From NCBI RefSeq assembly GCF_000805675.1, contig NZ_JSEF01000016.1, forward strand, positions 62,001-126,000: 64,000 bases of DNA, written 5' to 3'. The position numbers and the translations under genes were made by a program. This stretch comes from Corynebacterium minutissimum. GTDB lineage: Bacteria > Actinomycetota > Actinomycetes > Mycobacteriales > Mycobacteriaceae. Every line of letters begins with the position of its first letter. Position 1 is the first letter of the stretch. The notes below the pieces were generated by a model. That model worked only from the letters and a program-made list of their open reading frames with translations, ran no database searches and was not told the origin of the DNA. Shown one piece after another: positions 33,674 through 42,414 of the stretch.

Positions 33674-34740
33674 TGACTGATACCTGGTGGTTTAACCTCA
33701 TCGTCACCCTGCTCATCATCGCTGCTTCCGCGTTCTTCGTGGTCATCGAGTTCTCCCTCATGGGCGCTCGCCGCAACCGATTGGAGGAAACCGCGGAGTC
33801 CTCGGCAGCCTCGCGCGCGGGTCTGCGCTCGCTCAACGAGCTGACCATCATGTTGGCCGGCGCCCAGCTGGGCATTACCGCCGCAACCTTCGTCCTGGGT
33901 GCGGTGACCAAGCCCTGGGTCCATCACCTCCTGATGACCCCACTGGAGGCTCTCGGCCTGCCGCTGGGCGTTGCGGACGTCGTCTCCTTCCTCCTTGCGC
34001 TGTTCATCGTGACCTTCCTGCACTTGGTCATCGGTGAGATGGCGCCAAAGTCCTGGGCCATCGCCCACCCGGAGACGGCCCTACAGCTCATCGCGGTCCC
34101 TGCCCGCGGCTTCATTTGGCTCTTCCGTCCGCTGCTGCTCTGGATCAACAAGATGGCCAACAAGCTGGTCCGCATGACTGGTGAAGAACCGGTGGACCGC
34201 GCCGGTGCAGCCGGCTACGACGCAGAAACCCTGCGCCACCTGGTGGAGCACTCGCGCTTGGCGGGCACGCTTGACGACGACTCCGCCAACCAAATCACCG
34301 GCGTCATCGAGCTGGAAGCCGCCACCGCGGCCCAGTTGGCCCGCGAGCACGGCTCGGAAATCTTGCCGTTGTCCGCGGATGCCACCGTGGCCGAGCTCCA
34401 TGACCTCGTAGTGCGCAAGTCCATCATGCGCGTGCTGGTCTACCCGCGTGCCTCGCGCATCCCGCGCATCGTCCACGTGCGCGACACCTTGCTCGCGGAT
34501 CCAGAGACCCCCGTGCTGGACTTCTCCCGCCCCGCGCTGGCGGTGGGTTCCTCCTCCACCGTGCAAAAGACCCTGGACCAGATGCGTGCCCGCAACGAGC
34601 AGCTTGTCGTCGTGGGCAAGCCCACCAAGGACAAGACCGTGTGGATCCTCACCTGGGATGACATCATGGGCCAGCTGTGGCCACAGATTACGGAGCAGCT
34701 GGATCAAGCTGCGCCGGCATCGAAGAACCCGGGCGCTTAG
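33673..34740 (+). CDS. CNNM/CorC-family membrane protein (second of a pair)
   Basis: 355 residues. A DUF21/CNNM domain (FFVVIEFSLMGARRNRLEETA, GAQLGITAATFVLGAVTKPW, LVIGEMAPKSWAIAHPE) is followed by a divergent CBS pair and no recognisable CorC/HlyC C-terminal domain. The two genes are coupled and probably form a heteromeric or paired unit. The stop codon sits in a perfect 24-bp palindrome (34733-34756). Confidence 0.88.
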   Translation: MTDTWWFNLIVTLLIIAASAFFVVIEFSLMGARRNRLEETAESSAASRAGLRSLNELTIMLAGAQLGITAATFVLGAVTKPWVHHLLMTPLEALGLPLGVADVVSFLLALFIVTFLHLVIGEMAPKSWAIAHPETALQLIAVPARGFIWLFRPLLLWINKMANKLVRMTGEEPVDRAGAAGYDAETLRHLVEHSRLAGTLDDDSANQITGVIELEAATAAQLAREHGSEILPLSADATVAELHDLVVRKSIMRVLVYPRASRIPRIVHVRDTLLADPETPVLDFSRPALAVGSSSTVQKTLDQMRARNEQLVVVGKPTKDKTVWILTWDDIMGQLWPQITEQLDQAAPASKNPGA

Positions 34741-34796
34741 CGCGTACGCGCTAAGCGTGGCACACGAAGCTAAGCGCGGCACACAAGGCGACGAAG

Positions 34797-34837
34797 AGCG
34801 CCGCCGAGAGAGGGAATCTCGGCGGCGCTTTCCTTTT
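34797..34837 (+). terminator. strong rho-independent terminator
   Basis: AGCGCCGCCGAGA (34797-34809) pairs perfectly with TCTCGGCGGCGCT (34817-34829) around a 7-nt loop, and TTTCCTTTT follows. It ends the CNNM pair transcript; the gene beyond is on the opposite strand. Just upstream, 34750-34787 holds two near-identical 19-bp direct repeats (GCTAAGCGTGGCACACGAA and GCTAAGCGCGGCACACAAG) of unknown meaning. Confidence 0.85.
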
Positions 34838-34878
34838 GTCCTTGTGTGTTGGCAACAAGGAAGTCTGTGATGCGACGA

Positions 34879-35559
34879 CTATGCGGTCGTAGCGGCCTGC
34901 TTCTGGCGCTTGGCGCGAACGCGGGCTACGACGGCGTCGATACGCGCGCGCTCCTCCAGGAAGGGCGGCGGGTTATGGCCGCGCATGGTGCGCACAAAAG
35001 CCGGGTGCGCCTCGACGACGGTATGGCGCCAAGCCTGCACGGCAATAAGGGAGGATTCGCCTGCGCGTTTGTAGAGGTTGGGCAGGGAGACCACGTCGAG
35101 GTTGCGGGCCACGGCGTCGGTTTGCGCCAGCACGTACTCGACCAGCTCGCGCAGGTAGGCAGCGACCGCTGCAGTGCGGCCGCGCAAGGTTTCTGCCAGC
35201 TCCGAGACCACGACGGGCGGGCCCGAAATCGGTAGGCCTTCGGCGAGCGCGCGGGCGGTTAGCTGCTTCGGCTCCTCGACGTCATAGTCGCCGGAGGAGG
35301 CAGCCGAAATGGTGCCGGACTTCAGACCAGACACGAGCGCGTGGCGCAGGCCAATGAGCTCGCCAACGCAGCGCCCGGAATCGACACGGGCGTCTTCAAC
35401 GATGTCCCCTAGTTCGGCCAAACAGTCGAGGGAAAGTTCATCATCCCAATCCTCGATGGCCTCGATGAGGTGCTCGATATAATCGACGACTTCATCGCCG
35501 ATGTTGTAGATTTCCTGGGTCAGCTCACGGTGGCGCAGCTCGGCTGCGATCTTGTGCAT
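34879..35559 (-). CDS. hypothetical helical cytoplasmic protein
   Basis: 226 residues, mostly alpha-helical by composition and periodicity, with an acidic first half (YIEHLIEAIEDWDDELSLDCLAELGDIVED) and a basic C-terminus (RVRAKRQKQAATTA). No membrane helix, signal peptide or known motif. I do not recognise the family. It stands alone between terminators, with its own promoter region at 35560-35700. Confidence 0.6.
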   Translation of the reverse strand: MHKIAAELRHRELTQEIYNIGDEVVDYIEHLIEAIEDWDDELSLDCLAELGDIVEDARVDSGRCVGELIGLRHALVSGLKSGTISAASSGDYDVEEPKQLTARALAEGLPISGPPVVVSELAETLRGRTAAVAAYLRELVEYVLAQTDAVARNLDVVSLPNLYKRAGESSLIAVQAWRHTVVEAHPAFVRTMRGHNPPPFLEERARIDAVVARVRAKRQKQAATTA

Positions 35560-35678
35560 AGGCTGCCCTTTCCGCGAGAACCTCTAGTTGAGGTTTAGAG
35601 TTTTTCTGACCCCGCTGACTCTATTAGAGATCCTCACGTCGGGCAGCGCGACACTCCGAAGGAATTCACAGACTCCGC

Positions 35679-35699
35679 CCAGCGACATTGAGTCGCTGG
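35679..35699. terminator. hairpin downstream of fadD15
   Basis: CCAGCGAC pairs perfectly with GTCGCTGG across ATTGA, 20 bp beyond the fadD15 stop on the minus strand. There is no T tract. It may end fadD15 transcription before the next leftward gene. Confidence 0.45.
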
Positions 35700-35719
35700 A
35701 CGATACCACCCCGACGGCG

Positions 35720-37561
35720 CTACTTCTTGCCGGCGTAGAGGCGCTCGATGTCGGCGGCGTAGCGCTGCGCCACGACGTAGCGCTTGACCTTCATGGTCGG
35801 GGTGAGCTCGTTGCTTTCCTCGGTAAGGTCCTGGTCCAGGATGACGAACTTCTTAATGCCCTCTGCATGAGACACCGTGGCGTTGACCTGGTTGATGGCG
35901 TCCTGAATATCGGCGCGTAGGCCCGGATCTGCTGAGACCTCGCGGATGCCCTTGGCTGCGGAAATGTTGTGCTCAGCCTTCCAGCGCTTGAGAGCATCCT
36001 CATCCAAGGTAAGCAGCACGCCAACGAAAGGCTTGCCGTCGCCCACCACCATGGCCTGAGAGATGAGCGGGTGGGAGCGCAGGATGTCTTCCATCGGGCC
36101 GGGCGACACATTCTTGCCGCCGGCAGTCACGATGAGGTCCTTCTTGCGTCCGGTGATGACGAGCTTGCCGTCTTCATCAATCTCGCCGAGGTCACCGGTG
36201 TTATACCAGCCGTCGTTCAGCGCGCCTTCGGTAGCCTCCGGGTTCTGCCAATAGCCCTTAAAGACGATGTCGCCCTTGATGAGAATTTCGCCATCCTCAT
36301 TAATACGCAGCGTGGTTCCTCCCAGCGGCGGGCCGACGGTGCCGATGGACTGGTCCACAAAGTCCACGGCGGCCGCAGCCGCGGTTTCGGTCAGACCGTA
36401 GCCCTCGTAGATGGTCACGCCGATACCGCGGTACCAGTGCAGCAGCTCCTGGGAAATGGCCGAGCCGCCAGAGATGCAGTACTTCACCTCGCCACCCATG
36501 GCCTCGCGGATGGCCGCGTAGACCAGCTTGTCAAAGGCCTTGTGCTTGGCCTTGAGCACACGGTTGGGACCCTCCGGAGTATCCAGTGCTTTGGAGTATT
36601 CGATGGCGATCTTCTCCGCACGGTCAAAGATGGCGCCTTTCAAGGCGGACGAGCCGTGTGCCTTGGCCGATGCACCATTGCGCACCTTCTCAAACACGCG
36701 GGGCACGCCGAGAATCAGGTTAGGGCGCGAACGCGCGAACTCAATAGTGATGGTGCCAAAGTCCGACCAGTGGTTCTGGGAGGCACCACCGATGGTGACT
36801 GCGAGGGACACCGCGCGGCTAAAGACATGCGCCAGCGGCAGGAAGGTCAGCACGTGAGCGCCGGGAACGGCAATGGCACCAATCGGGTTGGTGAGCAGGC
36901 CGCGGGCTTCGGCCAGCCAGTTGCGGTGCGTCAGCATGCAGCCCTTCGGGCGGCCGGTGGTACCAGAGGTGTAGACCAGCGAGGCGACGTCGTCGGTGTT
37001 GGTGGCTTCGATGCGTTCGTTCACGGCGGCGTCGGAAATCTCGCGGCCCTCAAACTTCAACGTATCGATAGCAGAAGAGTTAATCTCCAGGATGCGGCGC
37101 AGCTGGGAGGGCGAGCCGTGCAGCTGCGGCGTGCCGTCGTCCTGCAGCTTCAGGTGCTTGACCAGCTCCGAATGCTCTCGCGTTTCTGTAATGGCGAGGA
37201 TCGCGCCGGAATCCTCGATGATCCACTGCACCTGTGACAGCGAGGAGGACGGGTACACCGGCACCGAAATGGCGCCGGCCGCCCAAATGGCGTAATCCAA
37301 CAGCGACCACTCGTAGCGCGTCGTCGAAATGAGCGCAACGCGGTCGCCCTGCTCGACGCCGAGGGCCATAAGGCCCTTGGCCACCGCATACACCTCTTCA
37401 ACGAATTCTTTCGCGGTGACGTTGACCCACTCGTAGTTCGCGGGGCGGGTAAACATAACGCCGTGTGGGCGGGCCTTTGCCGTGGCAATCATGGCCGTAA
37501 GACAGGTCTCCCCTTCGTCAATTTGGAACTGAGCTTTGGCGTGTGCCTCATTTAAAGTCAC
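35720..37561 (-). CDS. fadD15: long-chain fatty acid-CoA ligase (FadD15-like)
   Basis: 613 residues from GTG 37561, chosen because GAAAGGA lies 7-8 bp upstream; GTG 37579 would place that site inside the gene. It is an ANL-superfamily enzyme that activates fatty acids through an acyl-adenylate to acyl-CoA. Motifs: P-loop YTSGTTGRPKGC, GYGLTETAAAAAVD, WYNTGDLGEIDEDGKLVITGRKKDLIVTAGGKNVSP with the hinge and the A8 core, and the C-terminal Lys region (TPTMKVKR). It is divergent from malQ with a 92-bp shared control region. Confidence 0.9.
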   Translation of the reverse strand: MTLNEAHAKAQFQIDEGETCLTAMIATAKARPHGVMFTRPANYEWVNVTAKEFVEEVYAVAKGLMALGVEQGDRVALISTTRYEWSLLDYAIWAAGAISVPVYPSSSLSQVQWIIEDSGAILAITETREHSELVKHLKLQDDGTPQLHGSPSQLRRILEINSSAIDTLKFEGREISDAAVNERIEATNTDDVASLVYTSGTTGRPKGCMLTHRNWLAEARGLLTNPIGAIAVPGAHVLTFLPLAHVFSRAVSLAVTIGGASQNHWSDFGTITIEFARSRPNLILGVPRVFEKVRNGASAKAHGSSALKGAIFDRAEKIAIEYSKALDTPEGPNRVLKAKHKAFDKLVYAAIREAMGGEVKYCISGGSAISQELLHWYRGIGVTIYEGYGLTETAAAAAVDFVDQSIGTVGPPLGGTTLRINEDGEILIKGDIVFKGYWQNPEATEGALNDGWYNTGDLGEIDEDGKLVITGRKKDLIVTAGGKNVSPGPMEDILRSHPLISQAMVVGDGKPFVGVLLTLDEDALKRWKAEHNISAAKGIREVSADPGLRADIQDAINQVNATVSHAEGIKKFVILDQDLTEESNELTPTMKVKRYVVAQRYAADIERLYAGKK

Positions 37562-37653
37562 AGGTGTGTCCTTTCCCACAAAAAGTAATTCCAGCCCACT
37601 CTACCAACCGGTTTCATCGCATGCGCGCGGAGGGCGTGGCACAATTGAGACCT

Positions 37654-39744
37654 GTGACTACCCGTGATCTGCTTCAAGAGCTCGCCCAGCGCCACGGAGT
37701 GGCCTGCGAGTACACCGCCCAGAACGGACAGCCCGTTTACGTCAGCGAAGAGACGATTACCTATACGCTGCGCGCACTCGGCGTCTCCATCTCCGATCGG
37801 CCTGATGACGAAGAGCTGACCCAGGCCCTGTTTGAGGATTACCTGGCTCGCGCCTCTCGTCCCCTGCCGCCGTGCGTGGTGGCTCGTGAAGGAGCAGAAA
37901 AGTCCTTTGACGTTCACGTCCATGATGGCGATCCGGTCACGGTCACCATCGAGCTGGAGCATGGCGGGACTCGCCCGACCTACCAGGATCCCAACGACGC
38001 CCCGGCTGCCGACGTCTCCGGGACCATGTGGGGCGAGGCCAGCTTCCACGTCCCCGGCGATCTGCCGCTAGGCTTCCACACTCTGCAGCTCTCCTCGCCG
38101 GGCATCGGCGAATATGAGTGCCCACTCATCGTCGTGCCGAACCACCTGAGCACGGCCGATCGTTATCTTGAGCGCCCAGCCGCGGGTGCCATGGCGCAGC
38201 TGTACTCGGTACGCTCGGAGAAGTCCTGGGGCATGGGTGATTTCGGCGACTTGGCCGAGCTCGCGGAGACGTTAGCGGAAGACTACGATTTCCTCCTTAT
38301 CAACCCGCTGCATGCAGGCGAGCCCCTCCCACCGGTGGAGGATTCACCGTATCTTCCCACCACCCGCCGCTTCATCAATCCGATTTACCTCCGCATCGAG
38401 GATATCCCGGAGCTGAAGCTGCTGAGCCCGGAGCTGCAGGAAGATGTGGCCGAGCTGGCTGCCGAGTTCCGCGAGCGCAACCGCTCCGCTGATGAGATTG
38501 ACCGCGATTCCATTTTTGAGGCCAAGCTGCAGGTTCTGCAGGAGCTCTTCAACCACGAGATGGCCCCGGAGCGCCGCACTGCCTTTAGCGAATACCAGCG
38601 CCGCGAAGGTCGGGGGCTGCGCAACTTCGCCCTGTGGTGCGCAGAAACCGAGCTGGAGCGCCATAGTGGTCGCCGCCATGCGCTGGACCTCGATGTCTCC
38701 GATTTGGCTGAGTTCTACTCTTGGCTGCAGTTCCTCTGCGATGAGCAGCTGGATGCTGCCCAGCGCCGAGCACTGGATGCTGGCATGTCCATTGGACTCG
38801 TGACCGATATGGCAGTCGGTATTCACCCGAATGGTGCCGATGCCGTGAACCTGTCGGAATACCTCGCCCCGCAGTGCTCGGTAGGCGCACCACCGGATGA
38901 TTACAACCAGCAGGGCCAGGACTGGTCCCAGCCGCCGTGGCACCCAGTACGCCTTGCTGAATCGGGCTATCAGCCGTGGCGTGATTTGCTGCGCACCATG
39001 TTGGGCAACGCTGGCGGCCTGCGCGTCGACCACGTTCTGGGCTTGTTCCGCCTGTACTGGATTCCACGCCACTCCTCCCCGCTCCACGGCACCTACGTGA
39101 CCTATGACTGGGAGGCCATGCTTGGCATCTTGGCGCTGGAGGCCGAGCGCGCCGGCGCCGTCCTCGTAGGCGAGGACCTGGGCACCTTGGAGCCGTGGGT
39201 TCAGACCGCCCTGCGGGACATGGGTGTCTTGGGCACCACGATCATCTGGTTCGAACATGCCGAAGAGGGCCCCACCCCACGTCCGCAGGACCAGTACCGC
39301 CGCATGGCGATGTCCTCGGTAGGAACGCACGATCTGCCGCCCACCTTGGCCTTCCTGCGCGGTGACCACATCGCTCTGCGCGCCCGACTGGGTCTGCTGA
39401 CCACGTCCGTCGCGGAGGAAGAAGAGCAGGACCGCGAGTGGCAGGACCAGGTCAAGGACAACCTGCAGGCCTACGGCATGCTGAACAATCGTGAGAACGA
39501 AGAAGACGTCCTCGTCGCCCTCCACGAGTATGTGGCTGGCACGCCGTCGGCGCTTACGGTGACCAACGTTGTGGACATGGTCGGTGACGTGCGCGCACAA
39601 AACCAGCCGGGCACGACGAAGGACCAGTACCCCAACTGGTGCATCCCGCTGTGCAATACCGCCGGTGAGCCGGTTCTACTAGAAGATCTCCCGAAGCAGG
39701 AGCTCTACCAGCGCCTCGCCCAGGTATCCAAGCGGCCACGCTAG
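37654..39744 (+). CDS. malQ: 4-alpha-glucanotransferase
   Basis: About 696 residues from GTG 37654 (TTRDLLQELAQRHGV); ATG 37621 would add 11 residues. It is a GH77 amylomaltase that moves alpha-1,4-glucan chains in maltose and glycogen metabolism. Catalytic positions are visible: LRVDHVLGLFRLYWIP (nucleophile Asp), VGEDLGTLEP (acid/base Glu) and SVGTHDLPP (third Asp). The N-terminal 190 residues are the extra beta-sandwich typical of actinobacterial MalQ. Confidence 0.93.
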   Translation: MTTRDLLQELAQRHGVACEYTAQNGQPVYVSEETITYTLRALGVSISDRPDDEELTQALFEDYLARASRPLPPCVVAREGAEKSFDVHVHDGDPVTVTIELEHGGTRPTYQDPNDAPAADVSGTMWGEASFHVPGDLPLGFHTLQLSSPGIGEYECPLIVVPNHLSTADRYLERPAAGAMAQLYSVRSEKSWGMGDFGDLAELAETLAEDYDFLLINPLHAGEPLPPVEDSPYLPTTRRFINPIYLRIEDIPELKLLSPELQEDVAELAAEFRERNRSADEIDRDSIFEAKLQVLQELFNHEMAPERRTAFSEYQRREGRGLRNFALWCAETELERHSGRRHALDLDVSDLAEFYSWLQFLCDEQLDAAQRRALDAGMSIGLVTDMAVGIHPNGADAVNLSEYLAPQCSVGAPPDDYNQQGQDWSQPPWHPVRLAESGYQPWRDLLRTMLGNAGGLRVDHVLGLFRLYWIPRHSSPLHGTYVTYDWEAMLGILALEAERAGAVLVGEDLGTLEPWVQTALRDMGVLGTTIIWFEHAEEGPTPRPQDQYRRMAMSSVGTHDLPPTLAFLRGDHIALRARLGLLTTSVAEEEEQDREWQDQVKDNLQAYGMLNNRENEEDVLVALHEYVAGTPSALTVTNVVDMVGDVRAQNQPGTTKDQYPNWCIPLCNTAGEPVLLEDLPKQELYQRLAQVSKRPR

Positions 39745-39764
39745 GCGGTTCAACGCCCGCCTAG
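39741..39764. terminator. bidirectional hairpin over two stop codons
   Basis: CTAGGCGG (39741-39748) pairs perfectly with CCGCCTAG (39757-39764). The stem contains the malQ TAG on one strand and the stop of the convergent small membrane protein on the other. It probably ends both transcripts. Confidence 0.6.
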
Positions 39765-39916
39765 ACGAGCAGCCCCACCACTGCCACGACAACGACGAGC
39801 GCAATCATGAGCCATAAGGTCAAGCTCACGCGGGATTTCGGCAGGGCCCGCTTGCGTTGGGGTTGTTCGGGGCGCTCGGGGTCCCAGAGCCCTTCTCGGT
39901 GATCATCGGGAGTCAT
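39761..39916 (-). CDS. 51-aa single-pass membrane protein
   Basis: Reads MTPDDHREGLWDP, then a basic Pro-rich stretch, then one C-terminal helix (LTLWLMIALVVVVAVVGLLV) ending at TAG. The layout is a tail-anchored small protein. The ATG at 39916 lies inside the last codons of the small gene upstream (14-bp overlap), which supports it as real. I recognise no family, and small anchored proteins like this are easily missed. Confidence 0.6.
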   Translation of the reverse strand: MTPDDHREGLWDPERPEQPQRKRALPKSRVSLTLWLMIALVVVVAVVGLLV

Positions 39917-40067
39917 GGTCATTTATCCTAGTCCGCCCCTCCACAAGTGTGTACACGCGGTCGATGGCCCACATCAGCCCCCACCCCATCACGGTTGCGG
40001 CCGGCACTGCGGTGACGGCTAGCACCGCCATTTGCGCCCACACGGGAGCTTGCACGAGCCATTCCAT
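39903..40067 (-). CDS. 54-aa membrane protein
   Basis: From ATG 40067 (MEWLVQAPVWAQMAV) with GAGGG just upstream. One long or two short hydrophobic segments (residues about 8-33) are followed by an amphipathic, charged C-terminus (VYTLVEGRTRINDHDSR). It overlaps the next small membrane gene by 14 bp and is divergent from the esterase gene with a 23-bp gap. Function is unknown. Confidence 0.55.
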   Translation of the reverse strand: MEWLVQAPVWAQMAVLAVTAVPAATVMGWGLMWAIDRVYTLVEGRTRINDHDSR

Positions 40068-40090
40068 GCCCTCAGGGTAGCCTGTTGGGC

Positions 40091-41377
40091 ATGAGCAGCG
40101 CACCTTTCGACGTCACCTGCCCCGCAGGCACCATCACCGGCTACCTCACGGAGGATGTGGCCCACTTCCACTCCATCGAGTATTCCCACATCCCCGGGAA
40201 TTTCGAAAACCCCGAACCTGCATCTCCACGTGACCAGGATGCGCGCACGCCTCACCCAGAGAAGGTTGCGCTCACCATTACCGCGCCTTCTGCGCCGCTT
40301 GTCGCCGGTAACCTGACCACCTCCTCGCTCGCCCCCGTGTTGGTCTACGTCCACGGCGGGCGCTACGAGCACGGTTCCCACGAGGACCGCCGCGCGGAGG
40401 GAACCCCCACGGCAAAGGCCGGCATCGTACATGTGCAGCTGGGCTACCGCGTTGGTCTTCCGGGGCTGGCGCGCTTCCGCGACGATGAGCCTCACCGCTA
40501 CCGCGCCATTGAGGACCTGCAGCTGGGCCTGGAGTGGATTCAGCGCAATATCGAATCCTTCGGTGGGGATCCCACCAACGTCACTCTCCTCGGCCAGTCT
40601 GCTGGTGCCAATGCGGTGCTGTGGCTAGCTCGCCGCGATCACTACCGTGGAGCATTTCGCCGCGTCATTGCGCTCTCCCCTGGTTTCCCGCGCGAGAGTT
40701 TTGAGGAGCGCAAGACCACGCTGCGCCAGGTGATGAAGAAGCCGATTACGCGCTCGTCGCTGGCCTCGATGAGCGAGGAGGAGCTCAACGCCGGATATAA
40801 GAAGTTCCGCACCAAATACAACCTTGATATGGCTCTGGGCCCCACGCCGCTGGAGTGTGCACAGCTTGCCGACGTCCCCCTCATCCTCGGCAGCACCCGC
40901 GACGAGTTCTACAACATCCCGGCCACTCAGAAGATCGACCGCTCTCCCTTCCGCGGGATTGCCTTGCGCTACCTCGCCCCGCGCCTCGGCTTCCCGCGCA
41001 ATGGGTTCAAGCCCTGGTATCAGGTGGCGCAGTTCTTGGATAGGGATCGGCCCACCGGGCGCATGATCGGTGATGCCATCATCCGCCGCTGGGCAGCAGA
41101 AGTGGCGGAGAAGGCTCCGGGGCAGACATGGATGGTGGAATTTACCCGCTCCTCGGGCCCCGCGCTGCACTGCGAGGAGCTCCGCCCGCTCTTTGGCCGC
41201 ACGGAGCTAGCTACTTGGCTGCAGGAGTTCGTGCGCACTGGCGAGCCCGGCTTTGATGAATACCGCCCAGAGCACGCCATCTGGGAATACAACCTCGATG
41301 ACGGCTCGCACCGCGTGGCGCACTCCAGCCTGGATTATATTTCCGCGGCCTTCGCCCAGGATGGCAGCCTGCTCTGA
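40091..41377 (+). CDS. carboxylesterase type B
   Basis: 428 residues from ATG 40091. Alpha/beta-hydrolase of the COesterase family: oxyanion loop VYVHGGRYEHGS, FGGDPTNVTLLGQSAGANA with the nucleophilic Ser, and a C-terminal half shorter than the usual 500 residues. The catalytic acid and His cannot be placed with certainty. There is no signal peptide. It likely hydrolyses carboxylic esters; the natural substrate is unknown. Confidence 0.85.
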   Translation: MSSAPFDVTCPAGTITGYLTEDVAHFHSIEYSHIPGNFENPEPASPRDQDARTPHPEKVALTITAPSAPLVAGNLTTSSLAPVLVYVHGGRYEHGSHEDRRAEGTPTAKAGIVHVQLGYRVGLPGLARFRDDEPHRYRAIEDLQLGLEWIQRNIESFGGDPTNVTLLGQSAGANAVLWLARRDHYRGAFRRVIALSPGFPRESFEERKTTLRQVMKKPITRSSLASMSEEELNAGYKKFRTKYNLDMALGPTPLECAQLADVPLILGSTRDEFYNIPATQKIDRSPFRGIALRYLAPRLGFPRNGFKPWYQVAQFLDRDRPTGRMIGDAIIRRWAAEVAEKAPGQTWMVEFTRSSGPALHCEELRPLFGRTELATWLQEFVRTGEPGFDEYRPEHAIWEYNLDDGSHRVAHSSLDYISAAFAQDGSLL

Positions 41378-41398
41378 TCCGGGGGCGTTAAGCTAAAA

Positions 41399-41508
41399 GG
41401 CCGGACTTAGGTCAATTTAGTGCGGAACAATCCCACCCCACCGCCGAAACCACCAGGTAGCAGTGTCAAGAGTCACGTTGCTCACCCACCCAAGACCTAA
41501 GTCAGGCC
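41399..41508. mobile_element. MITE-like element, copy 1
   Basis: A 110-bp segment bounded by 15-bp terminal inverted repeats, GGCCGGACTTAGGTC and the inverse of GGCCTGACTTAGGTC (one mismatch). It holds no reading frame of note. An almost identical inner 100 bp recurs at 41756-41857. The structure is that of a non-autonomous miniature transposon; no transposase is nearby and target-site duplications are not evident. Confidence 0.55.
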
Positions 41509-41627
41509 ACAATGACCGTTTCCGTAGAGCACTGCACGTCTCTTCCCAAACGGATTACCTCTTCGCGCCCCTCGCAATGCGCAACGTCTGCATCCCTCCA
41601 TCGACATGCTGGAAGCATCTTACAAAA

Positions 41628-41748
41628 GGCGTCTGACAAAAGGCATCAGTCATAAGGCGTTTTCACGGCTGAAAACGCCATTTACTCATTGCAGACGGCG
41701 TTTTTAGACCCAAAGATGCCCTTTGCCAGATGCCTTTTACAAAACGCC
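41628..41748. repeat. 14-bp-phased inverted half-site array, type GGCATC (cluster C)
   Basis: Left sites start at 41628, 41642 and 41656. The right site CGCC is at 41676, the second left at 41697 (41 bp on), the second right at 41717 (41 bp on), then right sites at 41731 and 41745. The 14, 20 and 41 spacings are the same as in clusters A and B. The first core is a perfect GGCGTTTTCA / TGAAAACGCC hairpin. It lies between the two copies of the MITE-like element. 41509-41627 shows no other feature. Confidence 0.8.
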
Positions 41749-41755
41749 CTCCTGC

Positions 41756-41857
41756 CTTAGGGCAATTTAGTGCGGAACAATCCCACCTCACCGCCGAAAA
41801 TCACCAGGTAGCAGTGTCAAGAGTCACGTTGCTCACCCACCCAAGACCTAAGTCAGG
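41756..41857. mobile_element. MITE-like element, copy 2 (degenerate left end)
   Basis: Matches copy 1 from CTTAG to GTCAGG, with about three small differences. The right terminal repeat (GACCTAAGTCAGG) is intact. The left end reads CCTTAGGGC and has lost pairing with the right end. It stops about 30 bp before the end of idi. Confidence 0.55.
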
Positions 41858-41889
41858 CTTCGAGGCCTACCGCCCCGCATTCAGAATTG

Positions 41890-42414
41890 CTAGCCCAACA
41901 GGGCCGCGCGCAGTGCGGCGTGGGAAAGCTCCTCCACCATCCATGGGCTAAAGGCAAAAGGCGTGGCCTCCGCAGCGGCGATAACCTCGCGGGCCGGAGC
42001 CCACGCCAGAGAGTCCACCTCATCGGGGTTCGGCTGCGGATCATCGCTGGTCTCAAACAGGTAGACCGGGCAGATTTCATTTTCCACCACGCCGGAGGAG
42101 TCCTCGGCGCGGTAGGCAAAATCCGGAAGCACCAACTGTGGGCAGCCGCTGAGGCCGAGTTCGAACTGGGCGCGGCGCACGACGGCGGCGGCAGTCGGCT
42201 CCCCCGGACCTGGATGTCCACAGAAGGAGTTTGTCCACACACCGGGCCACGTCTTCTTCGACAAGGCGCGGCGGCTGAGCAGAATGTTGCCATCACGCAC
42301 CACCCACGCGGAGAAGGCGAAGTGCAGCGGTGTATCCGCGGTGTGCACCACGGCCTTGTCTGCCGTGCCGATGGGAGCGCCGTCAGGCGAGGCCAAAACG
42401 ACGAGTTCCGTCAT
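41890..42414 (-). CDS. idi: isopentenyl-diphosphate delta-isomerase (type I)
   Basis: 174 residues from ATG 42414, which overlaps the lipoprotein stop (ATGA). It is a Nudix-fold enzyme that interconverts IPP and DMAPP for isoprenoids. The type I catalytic pair is visible: Cys in TNSFCGHPGPGE and Glu in VVENEICPVYLFE. RRALSKKTWPGVWTN also matches the family. Coupling to a lipoprotein gene is unusual for the reaction and is probably incidental. Confidence 0.9.
   Translation of the reverse strand: MTELVVLASPDGAPIGTADKAVVHTADTPLHFAFSAWVVRDGNILLSRRALSKKTWPGVWTNSFCGHPGPGEPTAAAVVRRAQFELGLSGCPQLVLPDFAYRAEDSSGVVENEICPVYLFETSDDPQPNPDEVDSLAWAPAREVIAAAEATPFAFSPWMVEELSHAALRAALLG

Noticed and set aside
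35969..37237. Plus-strand frame of 422 codons opposite fadD15
   Set aside because: Shadow of a clear AMP-binding enzyme.
38344..39600. Minus-strand frame of 418 codons opposite malQ
   Set aside because: Shadow of GH77 catalytic regions.
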